64,000 nucleotides of DNA from Paenibacillus sp. FSL R5-0623 (GCF_037974265.1 NZ_CP150233.1:5456001-5520000), one strand, 5' to 3'. Shown: positions 18,214-27,250, counted from the stretch's first letter. Translations and numbers: made by a program. The notes: a model not told the origin generated them from the sequence alone.

Positions 18214-19131
18214 TCAAGCCGCTCCTTTTACTTTGGGGTCCAGCCGATCGCGAATGTCGTCTCCAATCAGATTAACCGCCAGTACAAACAAAGTGATCGC
18301 CAGCCCCGGGAACGTACAGATCCACCAGGCAACCGTCAGATAACCTCTACCTTGCGAGAGCAATGCGCCCCAATCCGGGATTTCCTTCAACACCCCAAGT
18401 CCCAGAAAACTGAGTCCGGAACCCGTAAGAATTGATGTCCCTACGCCCAGCGTAGCCATGACCAGCAGTGGTGACAACGAATGTGGCAATACATGTTTCC
18501 AGAAAATACGTGTATTGGAACCGCCCAGTGAACGTGTCGCTGTAATGAAAGGAAGACCTTTAACTGATATGACCTGCCCACGCATCACCCGTGCGTAGCC
18601 CGGAATGGAGGAAACCGCAACAGCCAGTGCAATGTTCATCAGCCCTGGCCCGAGAGCAGCTGCAACAGACAATGCTAGGAGCACGCCGGGTACAGCCATC
18701 AGAATATCGACAGCCCGCATCGTGATGTTATCAACAATTCCTCCGGCATAACCCGAGATAATACCCAAAGCACTACCGACAATACCGCCCACAAGAACGG
18801 AAGCAAATCCAATGAGTAATGAATCCCTGCTTCCATGTACAACCACACTGAAGATATCCCTGCCAAAATAGTCCGTCCCGAACAGATGCGCAGCAGAAGG
18901 AGCCTGCAGTATGGCATCCGTCATCATCTGAGTTGGATCATAGGGCGCAATCCAGCCCGGTACAATCGCACATGCCACGGTAAACACCACTACCAGCAAT
19001 GCTGCATAAAAGAATAATCGGGATACCGCGAATGAGACGCGATAGCGCAAAGGGCGGCGATTCCACAGACGGATACGTCCTACACTGCCCGCCCATACTT
19101 TTTTGTCACCAGCCAAAGGTTTCATGCTCAT
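18214..19131 (-). CDS. Peptide-type ABC permease, DppC family
   Basis: A 305-residue permease with the DppC features: N-terminal membrane segment, LFGTDYFGRDIFS after it, and the EAA loop TRSLGGSNTRIFWKHVLPH. AAAGGAGGAG precedes the ATG at 19131. With the next gene it forms the channel of an importer for a sulfur compound. No ATPase gene follows; a shared ATPase would be needed. Confidence 0.85.
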   Translation of the reverse strand: MSMKPLAGDKKVWAGSVGRIRLWNRRPLRYRVSFAVSRLFFYAALLVVVFTVACAIVPGWIAPYDPTQMMTDAILQAPSAAHLFGTDYFGRDIFSVVVHGSRDSLLIGFASVLVGGIVGSALGIISGYAGGIVDNITMRAVDILMAVPGVLLALSVAAALGPGLMNIALAVAVSSIPGYARVMRGQVISVKGLPFITATRSLGGSNTRIFWKHVLPHSLSPLLVMATLGVGTSILTGSGLSFLGLGVLKEIPDWGALLSQGRGYLTVAWWICTFPGLAITLFVLAVNLIGDDIRDRLDPKVKGAA

Positions 19132-19192
19132 GAGCAACAACTCCTCCTTTCATAACTCCGCGTCAGGACACATCTGACTGTTCTATCCATGA

Positions 19193-20125
19193 TCATGTGC
19201 GGACTGCACGCCGAACCCGGGGATCAATGTACGAATACGAGATATCCACTAGCAAATTCAAGACCACATAGATAATGGATGTAAAGAAGACGACACCTTG
19301 CACCACTGGCAGATTCTTGGCCATTAGCGCATCCGCAATAATTCGGCCGATTCCTTGTCTGGAGAAGACAGTTTCCACCACAACAGTGCCCGCAAGCAGA
19401 TCGCCAATCAGCATGCCGATTACCGTTACAGCAGGTATAAGCGCATTACGCAGTGCATGACCATACATGATGGCACGCTCCGAAAGTCCTTTGGCTCGTA
19501 ATGCCACGATAAACGGTTCATTGATCACTTCCAGCATGCTGTTCCGCACCATCCGAACGATAAATCCTGCACCCACGAGACCCAGCGTAGCCGCCGGAAG
19601 AACCAGTGAGCTGAATCCGTCGGACCCCATGGCCGGGAACCAGCCAAGCTGTACGGAGAATAACAGGATGAGCAGTATCCCCGTCCAGAAGGTTGGCATG
19701 GAAATGCCAAACAGTCCAACGAGCCGGGCGACAAAATCAATCACGCCATTACGATGAATCGCAGACAATACACCAAGTGTAATTCCAATCGTGATGGCAA
19801 TGATTGAGCTGAGTGCGGTCAAAGCCAGTGTCGCTGGAAAATGTTCCAGTATTTTTGGCAAAACCGGATCCGAATTGATCATCGATTTACCGAAATCTCC
19901 ACGCAGCATATCACCAAAATAGTTCGCAAACTGGATGTAAAACGGCTGATCCAGTCCAAGCTGGGCCCGCAGATTCTCGATCATCTCCGGGGTAGCCGAG
20001 GACGGGTCCAGCATGAGCAGAACCGGATCACCCGGCAGAAGATACATGATGCAGTACACCAGCACCGAAGCTCCGAATATAACCAGGAGCGATGTTGCGA
20101 GTCGTGACAGTATCGTTTGAACCAT
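19193..20125 (-). CDS. Peptide-type ABC permease, DppB family
   Basis: A 310-residue permease: QTILSRLATSLLVIFGASV start, LGLDQPFYIQFANYF segment and the EAA loop RAKGLSERAIMYGHALRNA. Located between the solute-binding lipoprotein and the DppC-like permease, same strand. Uptake substrate is probably a sulfur-containing amino acid derivative or peptide, judged only from the cluster. Confidence 0.86.
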   Translation of the reverse strand: MVQTILSRLATSLLVIFGASVLVYCIMYLLPGDPVLLMLDPSSATPEMIENLRAQLGLDQPFYIQFANYFGDMLRGDFGKSMINSDPVLPKILEHFPATLALTALSSIIAITIGITLGVLSAIHRNGVIDFVARLVGLFGISMPTFWTGILLILLFSVQLGWFPAMGSDGFSSLVLPAATLGLVGAGFIVRMVRNSMLEVINEPFIVALRAKGLSERAIMYGHALRNALIPAVTVIGMLIGDLLAGTVVVETVFSRQGIGRIIADALMAKNLPVVQGVVFFTSIIYVVLNLLVDISYSYIDPRVRRAVRT

Positions 20126-20166
20126 ACCGGGATATCTCCTTCCTGAATCTGGATTGGCCGTTCATG

Positions 20167-21810
20167 TTAAGGCTGAATGCGGACGTCGTTAAAGAGTGGA
20201 TACCCCAGCGAATCGAACTTGATGCCTTCGACCTTTTTGGATGCTGCGACGGTATACGGGAACACATAGATTGGCAAGATTACCGCTTGCTCAATCAGAT
20301 ATTGTTGGATCTGATTATAGATCTCCACACGTTTATCGGGATCCGTCTCGACCGCTCCCTGCTCTAACAGTTCATCGATCTTCGGATCAGACAAACCGGA
20401 CAATGTCGGACGCTCGCCCTCTGCGCTCGTATGATAAAAAGCGTACAAGGCATTCGGATCGGAATTGACCTGACTGTTGCCATAGAGATCATAATCCCAG
20501 TTCTGATAGATGACTGTTGCAATGTCTTTTGTAATCTCGACTTCAACGGCAATGCCAACCTGTTTCAACTGTTGCTGGATAATGGCAGCAATGTCATTGC
20601 GTTTCTCCCGATTGGGCGAACCATCGACATAACGCAGGGTCAGCTTCTGCCCGTCTTTGGCACGAATACCATCAGCACCTTTCACCCAGCCTTGTTCGTC
20701 CAGCAACTGATTGGCTTTGTTGATGTCCGGGTTGATGCTTCCTTCCAGCGATGCATTATAACCCAGGATTCCAGGAGACAGTGCGGACCACGCACGTTCG
20801 TAGTTGCCCAGATACAATGTTTTGACAATCGATTCCACATCTACGGCGGATTGTACCGCCTGCCTTATTTTCACATCATCCCAAGGCGCTTTGCGCAGAT
20901 TGAAAAAGAGTGTGTATGGTAACCCAACTGTGTTGGCCTGCAACAGTTGCTGGTTCGGATCGTTTTTCAATGCAGCAACATTTTGCGGGGGAACCGTCTC
21001 GGCAGCGAGTACCTGACTACTCTGAACACTTCCGATGCGCGTCGCTTCTTCCGGTACAATTTTGAATGTGATCGTATCCACATGGGGCGCGGCTTTATTT
21101 TCAACCGTCTCAGGTCCCCAGTTGTAATCCTTGTTTTTGGCAACGACGATATCCGCATTTTCATCCCATTTCACAAAGGTATACGGGCCTGTGCCCACCG
21201 GATTTTTCCCCAGCTGGTCGCCATATTTTTGGGCAGCCGTAGGGGATACGATCCCCAGCAGCGCCTGGCTCAAGTTGCCGAGAAAGGCTTGCGATGGTGA
21301 TTCCAGATTTACCTTGATGGTATATTCATCAATGACTTCGGAGGAGCTATAGGGTCTAATCAGGGCCAGAGAATTGGCAGCTTTGGTGGCTGGGTCGATC
21401 ACCCGGTCCAGATTGTATTTCACCGCTTCCGCATTAAACGGTGTACCATCATGGAACTTCACACCTTCACGCAGCTTGAACGTATAACTCTTGCCGTCCT
21501 CAGATACGCTCCATTCCGTGGCAAGCCAAGGTTTGATGGAACCATCAGGCAGCTGCACGACCAGATTGTCGTAGATCGTCCGGATGGCACGCACCGTTAC
21601 AGCAAGCCCACTGCGATGAGGGTCCAGCGTATCCGGTGAAGTTGCAAGTGCAAAAGTCAGGTTGCCTCCTTCGGCTTGCCCGGCCTGATCCCCGCCTGAT
21701 GCCTGTGCCGCACCGTTCGTGCTTCCTCCCGCCGTTCCGCAACCGGATAATACCATCACCAATACTGCTGCCAATGCCATATATTTCATCCATGAGATAG
21801 ACCTGTTCAT
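20167..21810 (-). CDS. SBP_bac_5 solute-binding lipoprotein
   Basis: A 547-residue extracellular binding protein with signal peptide and lipobox VLSGC (Cys24), then an Ala/Gly-rich linker and the SBP_bac_5 body (GGNLTFALATSPDTLDPHRS, YTFKLREGVKFHDGTPFNAE). The ATG at 21810 follows AGAGGGGGA; 20 in-frame upstream codons are not expected to be used. It is preceded by the shared motif at 21874-21897. Likely binds the sulfur substrate of the cluster. Confidence 0.86.
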   Translation of the reverse strand: MNRSISWMKYMALAAVLVMVLSGCGTAGGSTNGAAQASGGDQAGQAEGGNLTFALATSPDTLDPHRSGLAVTVRAIRTIYDNLVVQLPDGSIKPWLATEWSVSEDGKSYTFKLREGVKFHDGTPFNAEAVKYNLDRVIDPATKAANSLALIRPYSSSEVIDEYTIKVNLESPSQAFLGNLSQALLGIVSPTAAQKYGDQLGKNPVGTGPYTFVKWDENADIVVAKNKDYNWGPETVENKAAPHVDTITFKIVPEEATRIGSVQSSQVLAAETVPPQNVAALKNDPNQQLLQANTVGLPYTLFFNLRKAPWDDVKIRQAVQSAVDVESIVKTLYLGNYERAWSALSPGILGYNASLEGSINPDINKANQLLDEQGWVKGADGIRAKDGQKLTLRYVDGSPNREKRNDIAAIIQQQLKQVGIAVEVEITKDIATVIYQNWDYDLYGNSQVNSDPNALYAFYHTSAEGERPTLSGLSDPKIDELLEQGAVETDPDKRVEIYNQIQQYLIEQAVILPIYVFPYTVAASKKVEGIKFDSLGYPLFNDVRIQP

Positions 21811-21873
21811 ATCGCTTCCCCCTCTGTGTATACAGGTGTCATTAAATTGATGTCTATACCAATACTCCATATA

Positions 21874-21897
21874 TCCTATGAGTTAAGTAGGTTTTAA
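21874..21897. promoter_or_regulatory. Candidate operator shared by two sulfur-cluster promoters
   Basis: On the plus strand TCCTATGAGTT, two free bases, GT, two free bases, GTTTTAA. The same pattern (20 of 24 bases identical) occurs at 23422-23445. Each lies 60-100 bases before a gene of the cluster. The CATAGGA half resembles the CTATAGGAAT-type core of CymR sites, but the regulator is unknown. Confidence 0.5.
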
Positions 21898-21982
21898 AGC
21901 AGTACAAAACGTAGTAATTGATTTCATTACCGGTTGGAGAAAACAGCCAGACAACATCAGATGCTCGTTCGCTCCCTATCCG

Positions 21983-23326
21983 TTATGCCAAATCAGATAC
22001 AACTTGCTTCTTCGCAGCCGTATAACGGTTAACCGGAATCTGTACCCCAAGGTTCCCCCGTAAAGTATCGTGTTCATAGTCCGTACGATACAGGCCGCGT
22101 TCTTGCAGAATCGGCACAACCAGTTCCACGAAATCAGACAACCCACTTGGCAGCTCCGAAGCAATAATGAAACCATCCGCTGCTTCCGTCTCGAACCATT
22201 CCTGAATCTTGTCAGCAACCTGCTCCGGTGTGCCCAGGAATTTGCTGCGCGGTGTTGCTGCCCGCAGAGCCACTTCACGCAAGGTCAATCCCTGCTCCTT
22301 GGCATCCTTCTTGATCTTGTCAGTTCCACTGCGGAAACTGTTGCTTCCAATGCCATTCAGCTCCGGGAACGGTTCATCCAGCGGATATTGGGAGAAATCA
22401 TGGTGTTCGAAGAAACGTCCCAAATAATCCAGCGCTTTATCAATGGTAACCAGGCTTGCAATCTCCTGATATTTCTGTTCCGCTTCCTCTTCCGTCCGTC
22501 CAACAATGGGATTGATGCCTGGCAGAATAACAATATCCTGTGCAGAACGTCCATAGGAAGCCGCCCGTGTTTTCACATCCTTATAGAATGCCTGTGCATC
22601 TTCAATCGTATCGTGTCCGGTAAATACAGCATCCGCTTCTTGTGCCGCCAGCGTTTTGCCATCCTCCGATGAACCTGCCTGGAAAATCACCGGCTGTCCT
22701 TGCCGTGAACGGGCAATATTGAGCGGACCTTGTACGGAGAAAAATTCTCCTTCATGATTAAGCGTGTGCAGCTTGGATGGATCGAAGAATACACCGCTCT
22801 CTTTGTCTCTTACAAAGGCATCATCTTCCCAAGAGTCCCACAACCCTTTGGTTACCTGTAAATATTCCGCGGCAATGCGATAACGTTCCGGATGCGTAGG
22901 GTGACTGCTCTTGCTATAGTTCTTCGCTGTACCTTCCAGCGGAGAAGTCACGACGTTCCAGCCTGCACGGCCATCACTGATCTGATCGAGGGAACCGAAC
23001 TGTCTCGCTACGGTGAACGGATCACTATAGGATGTCGAGAGGGTGCCTACCAGTCCAATACGTGAAGTAACGGCAGCCAAAGCGGAGAGGATACTGATTG
23101 GTTCGAAGCGATTCAGGAAATGGGGAATGGATTTCTCGGTAATATACAGACCGTCTGCGATAAAGACCAGATCAAACTTGCCTTCCTCCGCTTTCAGTGC
23201 CTGACGTTTGTAGAATCCAAAGTTAACGCTGGCATCCGACAGAACCTCCGGGTGTCTCCATGTGGTGTTGCTTCCTCCAACCCCATGAATAATGGCTCCA
23301 AATTTCAAACTGCGTTTCGCTGTCAT
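21983..23326 (-). CDS. Flavin monooxygenase of the NtaA/SnaA/DszA family (YtnJ/CmoJ-like)
   Basis: A 447-residue two-component flavin monooxygenase. Family blocks include FGAIIHGVGGSNTTWRHPE, EEGKFDLVFIADG, GLVGTLSTSYSDPFTVARQF, GRAGWNVVTS and QAGSSEDGKTLAA. B. subtilis YtnJ (CmoJ) and YxeK cleave the C-S bond of N-acetyl-S-alkylcysteines. The presence of an FMN reductase, deacylase and glutaredoxin-like partner in the same cluster supports this. Start at 23326 preceded by GCGGAG; a GTG two codons earlier is possible. Confidence 0.85.
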   Translation of the reverse strand: MTAKRSLKFGAIIHGVGGSNTTWRHPEVLSDASVNFGFYKRQALKAEEGKFDLVFIADGLYITEKSIPHFLNRFEPISILSALAAVTSRIGLVGTLSTSYSDPFTVARQFGSLDQISDGRAGWNVVTSPLEGTAKNYSKSSHPTHPERYRIAAEYLQVTKGLWDSWEDDAFVRDKESGVFFDPSKLHTLNHEGEFFSVQGPLNIARSRQGQPVIFQAGSSEDGKTLAAQEADAVFTGHDTIEDAQAFYKDVKTRAASYGRSAQDIVILPGINPIVGRTEEEAEQKYQEIASLVTIDKALDYLGRFFEHHDFSQYPLDEPFPELNGIGSNSFRSGTDKIKKDAKEQGLTLREVALRAATPRSKFLGTPEQVADKIQEWFETEAADGFIIASELPSGLSDFVELVVPILQERGLYRTDYEHDTLRGNLGVQIPVNRYTAAKKQVVSDLA

Positions 23327-23421
23327 ATGCACTCCGCCTTCCTTGGATTAGAATCTTCAAAAGAATGATCAAGGACCAACTGAACTGATTACGTATGCAA
23401 AATAACTTAAAAGTTAACTAT

Positions 23422-23445
23422 TCCTATGAGTTTGGTTTGTTTTAA
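23422..23445. promoter_or_regulatory. Candidate operator, second copy, upstream of the YtnJ-like gene
   Basis: TCCTATGAGTT-nn-GT-nn-GTTTTAA on the plus strand, matching 21874-21897 in spacing and sequence. Located 96 bases before the monooxygenase start. Confidence 0.5.
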
Positions 23446-23568
23446 TTTCACAAAGCTTATCACTGCCCCGTAAAAGGGTCAACAGCGTGACTAATAGATT
23501 TTTTCTATATGAACATTGAAGTTTTAAATAAGACCATTTACATCCCAAGTGAGCTATAACTTATGAAC

Positions 23569-23617
23569 GTTCCGGCTGCTGCACAAATGCGATCTTGCAT
23601 CATGCAGCAGCCGGAAC
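23569..23617. other. Perfect 15-base inverted repeat between ytnI-like and ytnJ-like genes
   Basis: GTTCCGGCTGCTGCA (23569-23583) pairs exactly with TGCAGCAGCCGGAAC (23603-23617); the loop holds a smaller ATGC/GCAT pair. It starts 32 bases after the stop of the glutaredoxin-like gene on the minus strand. No T-run follows, so it is not a standard terminator. The rest of 23327-23648 holds only the candidate operator at 23422 and presumed promoter sequence. Confidence 0.7.
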
Positions 23618-23648
23618 AGCTTGCTCCAAAGGTATATATCGACTCCCG

Positions 23649-23927
23649 TTAGACTGCGGCCGCTTCGTCCGCTCGTGCCAGAAGTTCAGCCAGCTTCTCC
23701 AGATCAGGTTCCAGCAAGGCTTCAAACTTGCCGTCCCCTCCCACTTCAATGACGGGTACATGCCGAATGCCATATTTTGCTTCAAGCACATCTCTCAGCA
23801 CGTCATGACCCTGCACTTCAATCTTCTCAAAAGGCTGGTTTCGCTCTGTCAGAAATGCTTTCACTTCCCCGCAGAAATGACAGCCTGTTTTGCTCCACAG
23901 CACGACTTTTTTGGTTGATGATGACAT
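23649..23927 (-). CDS. Glutaredoxin-domain protein (YtnI/CmoI-like)
   Basis: A 92-residue thioredoxin-fold protein with redox motif CHFC (16-19) and the cis-proline segment HVPVIEVGG. It matches the size and motif of B. subtilis YtnI (CmoI), which lies in the ytm/ytn S-alkylcysteine operon. It is the first gene of the cluster, with its own promoter at 24029-24057. The ATG at 23927 is six bases after AGGAGGT; the ATG two codons earlier sits on the ribosome site itself. Confidence 0.82.
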   Translation of the reverse strand: MSSSTKKVVLWSKTGCHFCGEVKAFLTERNQPFEKIEVQGHDVLRDVLEAKYGIRHVPVIEVGGDGKFEALLEPDLEKLAELLARADEAAAV

Positions 23928-24028
23928 CGACATACCTCCTGATTGGTTTTAAGATCAAGATCTGGGCCATTGAATATGAACGCCCTAGACCTTCAATTCC
24001 CATCTGTTAAATAAGAATTATGGCTCTA

Positions 24029-24057
24029 AATGTACTCCTGTGCCCTTCCTGCGTCAA
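24029..24057 (-). promoter_or_regulatory. Sigma-A-type promoter of the glutaredoxin-like gene
   Basis: Minus strand TTGACG (24052-24057), 17-base spacer, TACATT (24029-24034). About 30 bases upstream lies GGTTATAGGTTTATTC, a possible activator or CymR-like site. Confidence 0.55.
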
Positions 24058-24144
24058 TGGATCTGCTAATAGAATAAACCTATAACCAAATAGAAAGATT
24101 AAATTATAAATTTGAAAGATGGCTTATTTTACAGGAATGAATCG

Positions 24145-25098
24145 TTATTGGCCCCTCCTAACCTTGTTAAAAGCTTGTTTGGCTAAATCAGTGTAGAACT
24201 CGATCTGATCCGGACTTCGATCTATGGCCCACCTCAGGGTATCAAAAGCTTTCAATAACAATACACGGCTCGCTAGATTCAGTTCGCGCTCTTGCTCTTG
24301 TGTACTTGTCCCATAGCCTTCTAAAAACGCTTTCAATTCTACCTTGTCAGGACCCTCACCCCGTAGCTGGCATTGCATGAGTTGAATGATATCGCCATAC
24401 GGCACGACGGTGACCTCCGCATTCCCCCAGTCCAGAAGGGTAACCTCACCCGTTGAACTTACGATGATATTCTTCAAGGAGAGATCACCATGGCATAAAC
24501 CAAAGCGGAACTTTTGCAATTTCAATTGTTCGAACCATTGCCTTACGAGCTGTGATTCCTTCATCGTAATGACACCAAGCTCAATCAATGAATCTTGCTC
24601 CGTGAGACTATTGATATTGTATTGCACATATCCTTGCCAACTGCCATCTGATCCTGCATGAGGGGGAGAGTAAAATTCGTTTTGTACGTGATCGGGCATT
24701 TCCCTTCCGAAACCAGCCACCGGGATGGATTGAAACTGTTTTGTGTACTCTCCAAGTTTCCTCCAGATTACGGAAGCAGGCACGGTCGTGTCTAATCCGT
24801 TATCCCCTTCGATATACGTTTGAATCATATATGCATGTTCAGCGGTAAGCCCCAAGGACAATGTCTGTGGCCCAGGAATACCGGCACTCGCCGCTTGTTC
24901 GATGCACCATTTTTCTTTCACAAAGGTAGAATATGTATCTGGATCGTTCATGCGTACAACCACTTTATGACTTGCCGTCTCCACCAGGCAGACCTGATTA
25001 ACAAAACCTTTACCGATGATATGATGTGAGCATGTTACTTTTTCCAGCAAAAAATCACTGGCAATCTGTTCGGCTTGGTTGACTACAGAATTTTTCAC
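24145..25098 (-). CDS. Aminoglycoside phosphotransferase (APH)-family kinase
   Basis: A 317-residue small-molecule kinase-like protein. The catalytic loop HGDLSLKN (203-210) and metal-binding DWG (223-225) are intact; RMNDPDTYSTFVKEKWCIEQ is the ATP-lobe lysine and helix. GGGAGG lies before the GTG start. Substrate is unknown: members phosphorylate antibiotics, choline, homoserine or sugars. It stands alone, downstream of repeat copy C, and nothing around it indicates resistance. Confidence 0.72.
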   Translation of the reverse strand: MKNSVVNQAEQIASDFLLEKVTCSHHIIGKGFVNQVCLVETASHKVVVRMNDPDTYSTFVKEKWCIEQAASAGIPGPQTLSLGLTAEHAYMIQTYIEGDNGLDTTVPASVIWRKLGEYTKQFQSIPVAGFGREMPDHVQNEFYSPPHAGSDGSWQGYVQYNINSLTEQDSLIELGVITMKESQLVRQWFEQLKLQKFRFGLCHGDLSLKNIIVSSTGEVTLLDWGNAEVTVVPYGDIIQLMQCQLRGEGPDKVELKAFLEGYGTSTQEQERELNLASRVLLLKAFDTLRWAIDRSPDQIEFYTDLAKQAFNKVRRGQ

Positions 25099-25214
25099 CG
25101 TGTTTCCTCCCTGTCCCTATCTGATGACCCCAAGTTACGCTTGGTGATCATTGTGTTGGTCATAGTGTAAAAGGAAATCGATGATCTTTCAATCTCTTTA
25201 CTTTAAGTGGTCTA

Positions 25215-25404
25215 TTTAAGTTAAACTAATCATTTACACGATAACGGAGAGGACAGAAAAAACCTGAAAAAGCGAAGCGTTCGCCTTTATCCCCGGATTT
25301 TCCCTTGAGAAAGGGGAATCGAAAAAATCTGGGGATAACAGCGATTGGAAGGTTATTCTGTCATCGTAGTGTCAGTGTAAATAATCTTTAGTTCAACTTA
25401 TATA
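25215..25404. repeat. Dispersed palindromic element, copy C (short form)
   Basis: Core 25233-25381 runs from TTTACAC to GTGTAAA. Outer flanks AAGTTAAACTAATCA and TAATCTTTAGTTCAACTT form a longer imperfect inverted repeat. Internal stems: TTATCCCCGGATTTT with AAAATCTGGGGATAA, TTCCC/GGGAA, and GCGAAGCGTTCGC. Opposite orientation to copies A and B. Confidence 0.85.
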
Positions 25405-25429
25405 GCTACCAACTCATATGTAATGTTTG

Positions 25430-25488
25430 GATGCGGAATGAATTCAAAGCGATTCCACAGGATACCGCTGCATCTTTCATTCCGCATC
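25430..25488. other. Inverted repeat after the glycosyltransferase operon
   Basis: GATGCGGAATGAA (25430-25442) pairs perfectly with TTCATTCCGCATC (25476-25488). It lies 35 bases after the stop of the last glycosyltransferase gene. There is no T-run on the minus side, so termination is possible but unproven. Confidence 0.55.
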
Positions 25489-25522
25489 ATGCTGCTGATT
25501 CGCATAACTAGATCGCCTGACA

Positions 25523-27250
25523 TTACAGATCGGGGTTCAAGAGCAGAGGTGGGGCGATAATGGGCCAGCCTTCTTCCATCGCATTCAGTTGGGCCGCAGA
25601 CACGCTGATAATATGCCCAGAATGTACACCCCAACGTTCTGCCGCATAGACCGAAACAAATCGTCTCCGCTTGTCTCCGCTGATCTGATATCGAATCTCG
25701 GGTGCATCCACTGCGGCAACAATACTTCCTTCTGCCCATCCATTGTGAGAACCATGAACCGCTGTCGTATGCACCTGTTGTGATTCCCTCGGCCATCCTT
25801 GCACGTCCCCCGCTGATATCAGTGCTTCTCCGGCAGGAATGGCGAGCAGATCCGGTTTGGCAATCTGAACAGGAGATATTCCACGAGGTACAGGGATGTT
25901 CAGCTTACGCCGCCGACCGCCAGTTAGAGTATAGACATCTCCTTTGGCATCGGACAGAAACGAACCTTCCGGGTAGAAGTCATAACTGTGTCTGAACTGT
26001 AATGCTGGATCTTGGCTGCCCTGCGTTGAGATTCGCTGACGCGGATCCATTGGGTTTGTGTCACCATCCTCTTGTTGACCGGATGGGGTACCAGAGGTTT
26101 GTTGTCTAGCCAAGCGAGAGGTTTCGGCAACCAGCGCATGGGGATCTCCCCACTTTTGGCTATAAAACTGCTCGTTATCCTTATTCACTACAGCAAAGTC
26201 CTGCTCACCCAAGGCTTTCATACTGACACTTCCGAAGTGGTGGATAAAAGCATCCCCGGCTACCGCAAGCTGGTATCCTGCCAGCTTCACCCGGATGATC
26301 CAGTCATCATCTTCGAAATTGCCCACCGCGTACCCTTCGTCCAGATAACCTACCCGTTCCAGCAGCTCCCGTGAGAACAGCCAGCAGAATCCGACCAGTC
26401 GATCGGTTATTCGATGTTTGTCTGCATCCGGACGATTATGTGTGGCGGCAAAAGACCACATCTCTTCTACCTCACGGTACGGAACCTCAATCTGCTGATC
26501 CCCGCCAATATAGTTGGTCACCGGACCCACCACACCAATCTTCGGATCACTGGCAAGACAAGTCATCATGTTATCCAGCCAGCCCGGAGTAACAAGCGTA
26601 TCGTTGTTCAGCACGATGATATGTCTTCCTCTCGCCATCATCAGTCCATGATTGACACCTCCTGCAAACCCCCGGTTCTGATCCAGGGCAGCCACCCTCA
26701 CCATGCCGCCTTTGCGGCGCATGGCCTCGGCAGTTCCATCCTTGGAGGCATTATCCACGACAATGATCTCGAAGGGGGCAGGGGTATGCTTTTCAATACT
26801 GGACACACATTTCAGTACATAGTCTCGCTGATTGTACGTGGGGATAATGATGCTAACTCCTTCAAAAACAAGACCAAACGAGCTCTGTCCCTGGCGGACA
26901 CCTTCGTTGTATCCTCTGGTATACCCCTGTTTGTAGAGCCTGGCGCCTTTGGCTGTGCGCCTGCTCTTGCCTTTATGTCTGGATTTCCGTATTGAGCGAC
27001 GACCTGCTGCATGCAGGACTGCCATGGCAGATCGCGAGACATTGTGCTGTGTGGCACGGTGGTCCGCTTTTTTTTCGCTGCTTATGCTGCCATTCCGGTT
27101 GTTTTCACTGCGGCTCTTGTCACTGTGAGTGCTGATATTTGGAATGATGTTCAGATGACTATGACCCTTTCGACGGACGACGTTTCGAGCATTAACCTTG
27201 TTGTTACGACCATGACGTCCTTCCCCGCGCTGTTGATCGGGTGCTCTCAT
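25523..27250 (-). CDS. GT2 glycosyltransferase with basic N-tail and C-terminal tandem repeats
   Basis: A 575-residue protein. Residues 1-110 are basic and low-complexity; a YKQGYTRGYNEG linker follows. A GT-A GT2 domain (about 131-370) carries VSIIIPTYNQ, VVDNASKDGT, LNNDT as the metal-binding triad and FEDDDW. The last 170 residues hold two copies of a repeat of roughly 60-75 residues, each with a GS-start, a Y-hydrophobic-G-RRR core and an ending L-AIPAG or L-AMEEG. Similar repeats occur in other Paenibacillus surface proteins as I recall. It is the last gene of the operon and a paralogue of the GT2 at 29577. The ATG at 27250 follows GGAGGGAG. Confidence 0.8.
   Translation of the reverse strand: MRAPDQQRGEGRHGRNNKVNARNVVRRKGHSHLNIIPNISTHSDKSRSENNRNGSISSEKKADHRATQHNVSRSAMAVLHAAGRRSIRKSRHKGKSRRTAKGARLYKQGYTRGYNEGVRQGQSSFGLVFEGVSIIIPTYNQRDYVLKCVSSIEKHTPAPFEIIVVDNASKDGTAEAMRRKGGMVRVAALDQNRGFAGGVNHGLMMARGRHIIVLNNDTLVTPGWLDNMMTCLASDPKIGVVGPVTNYIGGDQQIEVPYREVEEMWSFAATHNRPDADKHRITDRLVGFCWLFSRELLERVGYLDEGYAVGNFEDDDWIIRVKLAGYQLAVAGDAFIHHFGSVSMKALGEQDFAVVNKDNEQFYSQKWGDPHALVAETSRLARQQTSGTPSGQQEDGDTNPMDPRQRISTQGSQDPALQFRHSYDFYPEGSFLSDAKGDVYTLTGGRRRKLNIPVPRGISPVQIAKPDLLAIPAGEALISAGDVQGWPRESQQVHTTAVHGSHNGWAEGSIVAAVDAPEIRYQISGDKRRRFVSVYAAERWGVHSGHIISVSAAQLNAMEEGWPIIAPPLLLNPDL

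Larger units (their letters stand above)
25099..25522. other. Non-coding gap holding repeat copy C
   Basis: No gene seen. It contains copy C of the dispersed element and the inverted repeat at 25430-25488. The short frames in it are out-of-frame fragments. Confidence 0.6.

Noticed and set aside
24145..25098. Antibiotic resistance function for the APH-family kinase
   Set aside because: Motifs show only the general kinase fold; nothing in the sequence or context points to a drug substrate.
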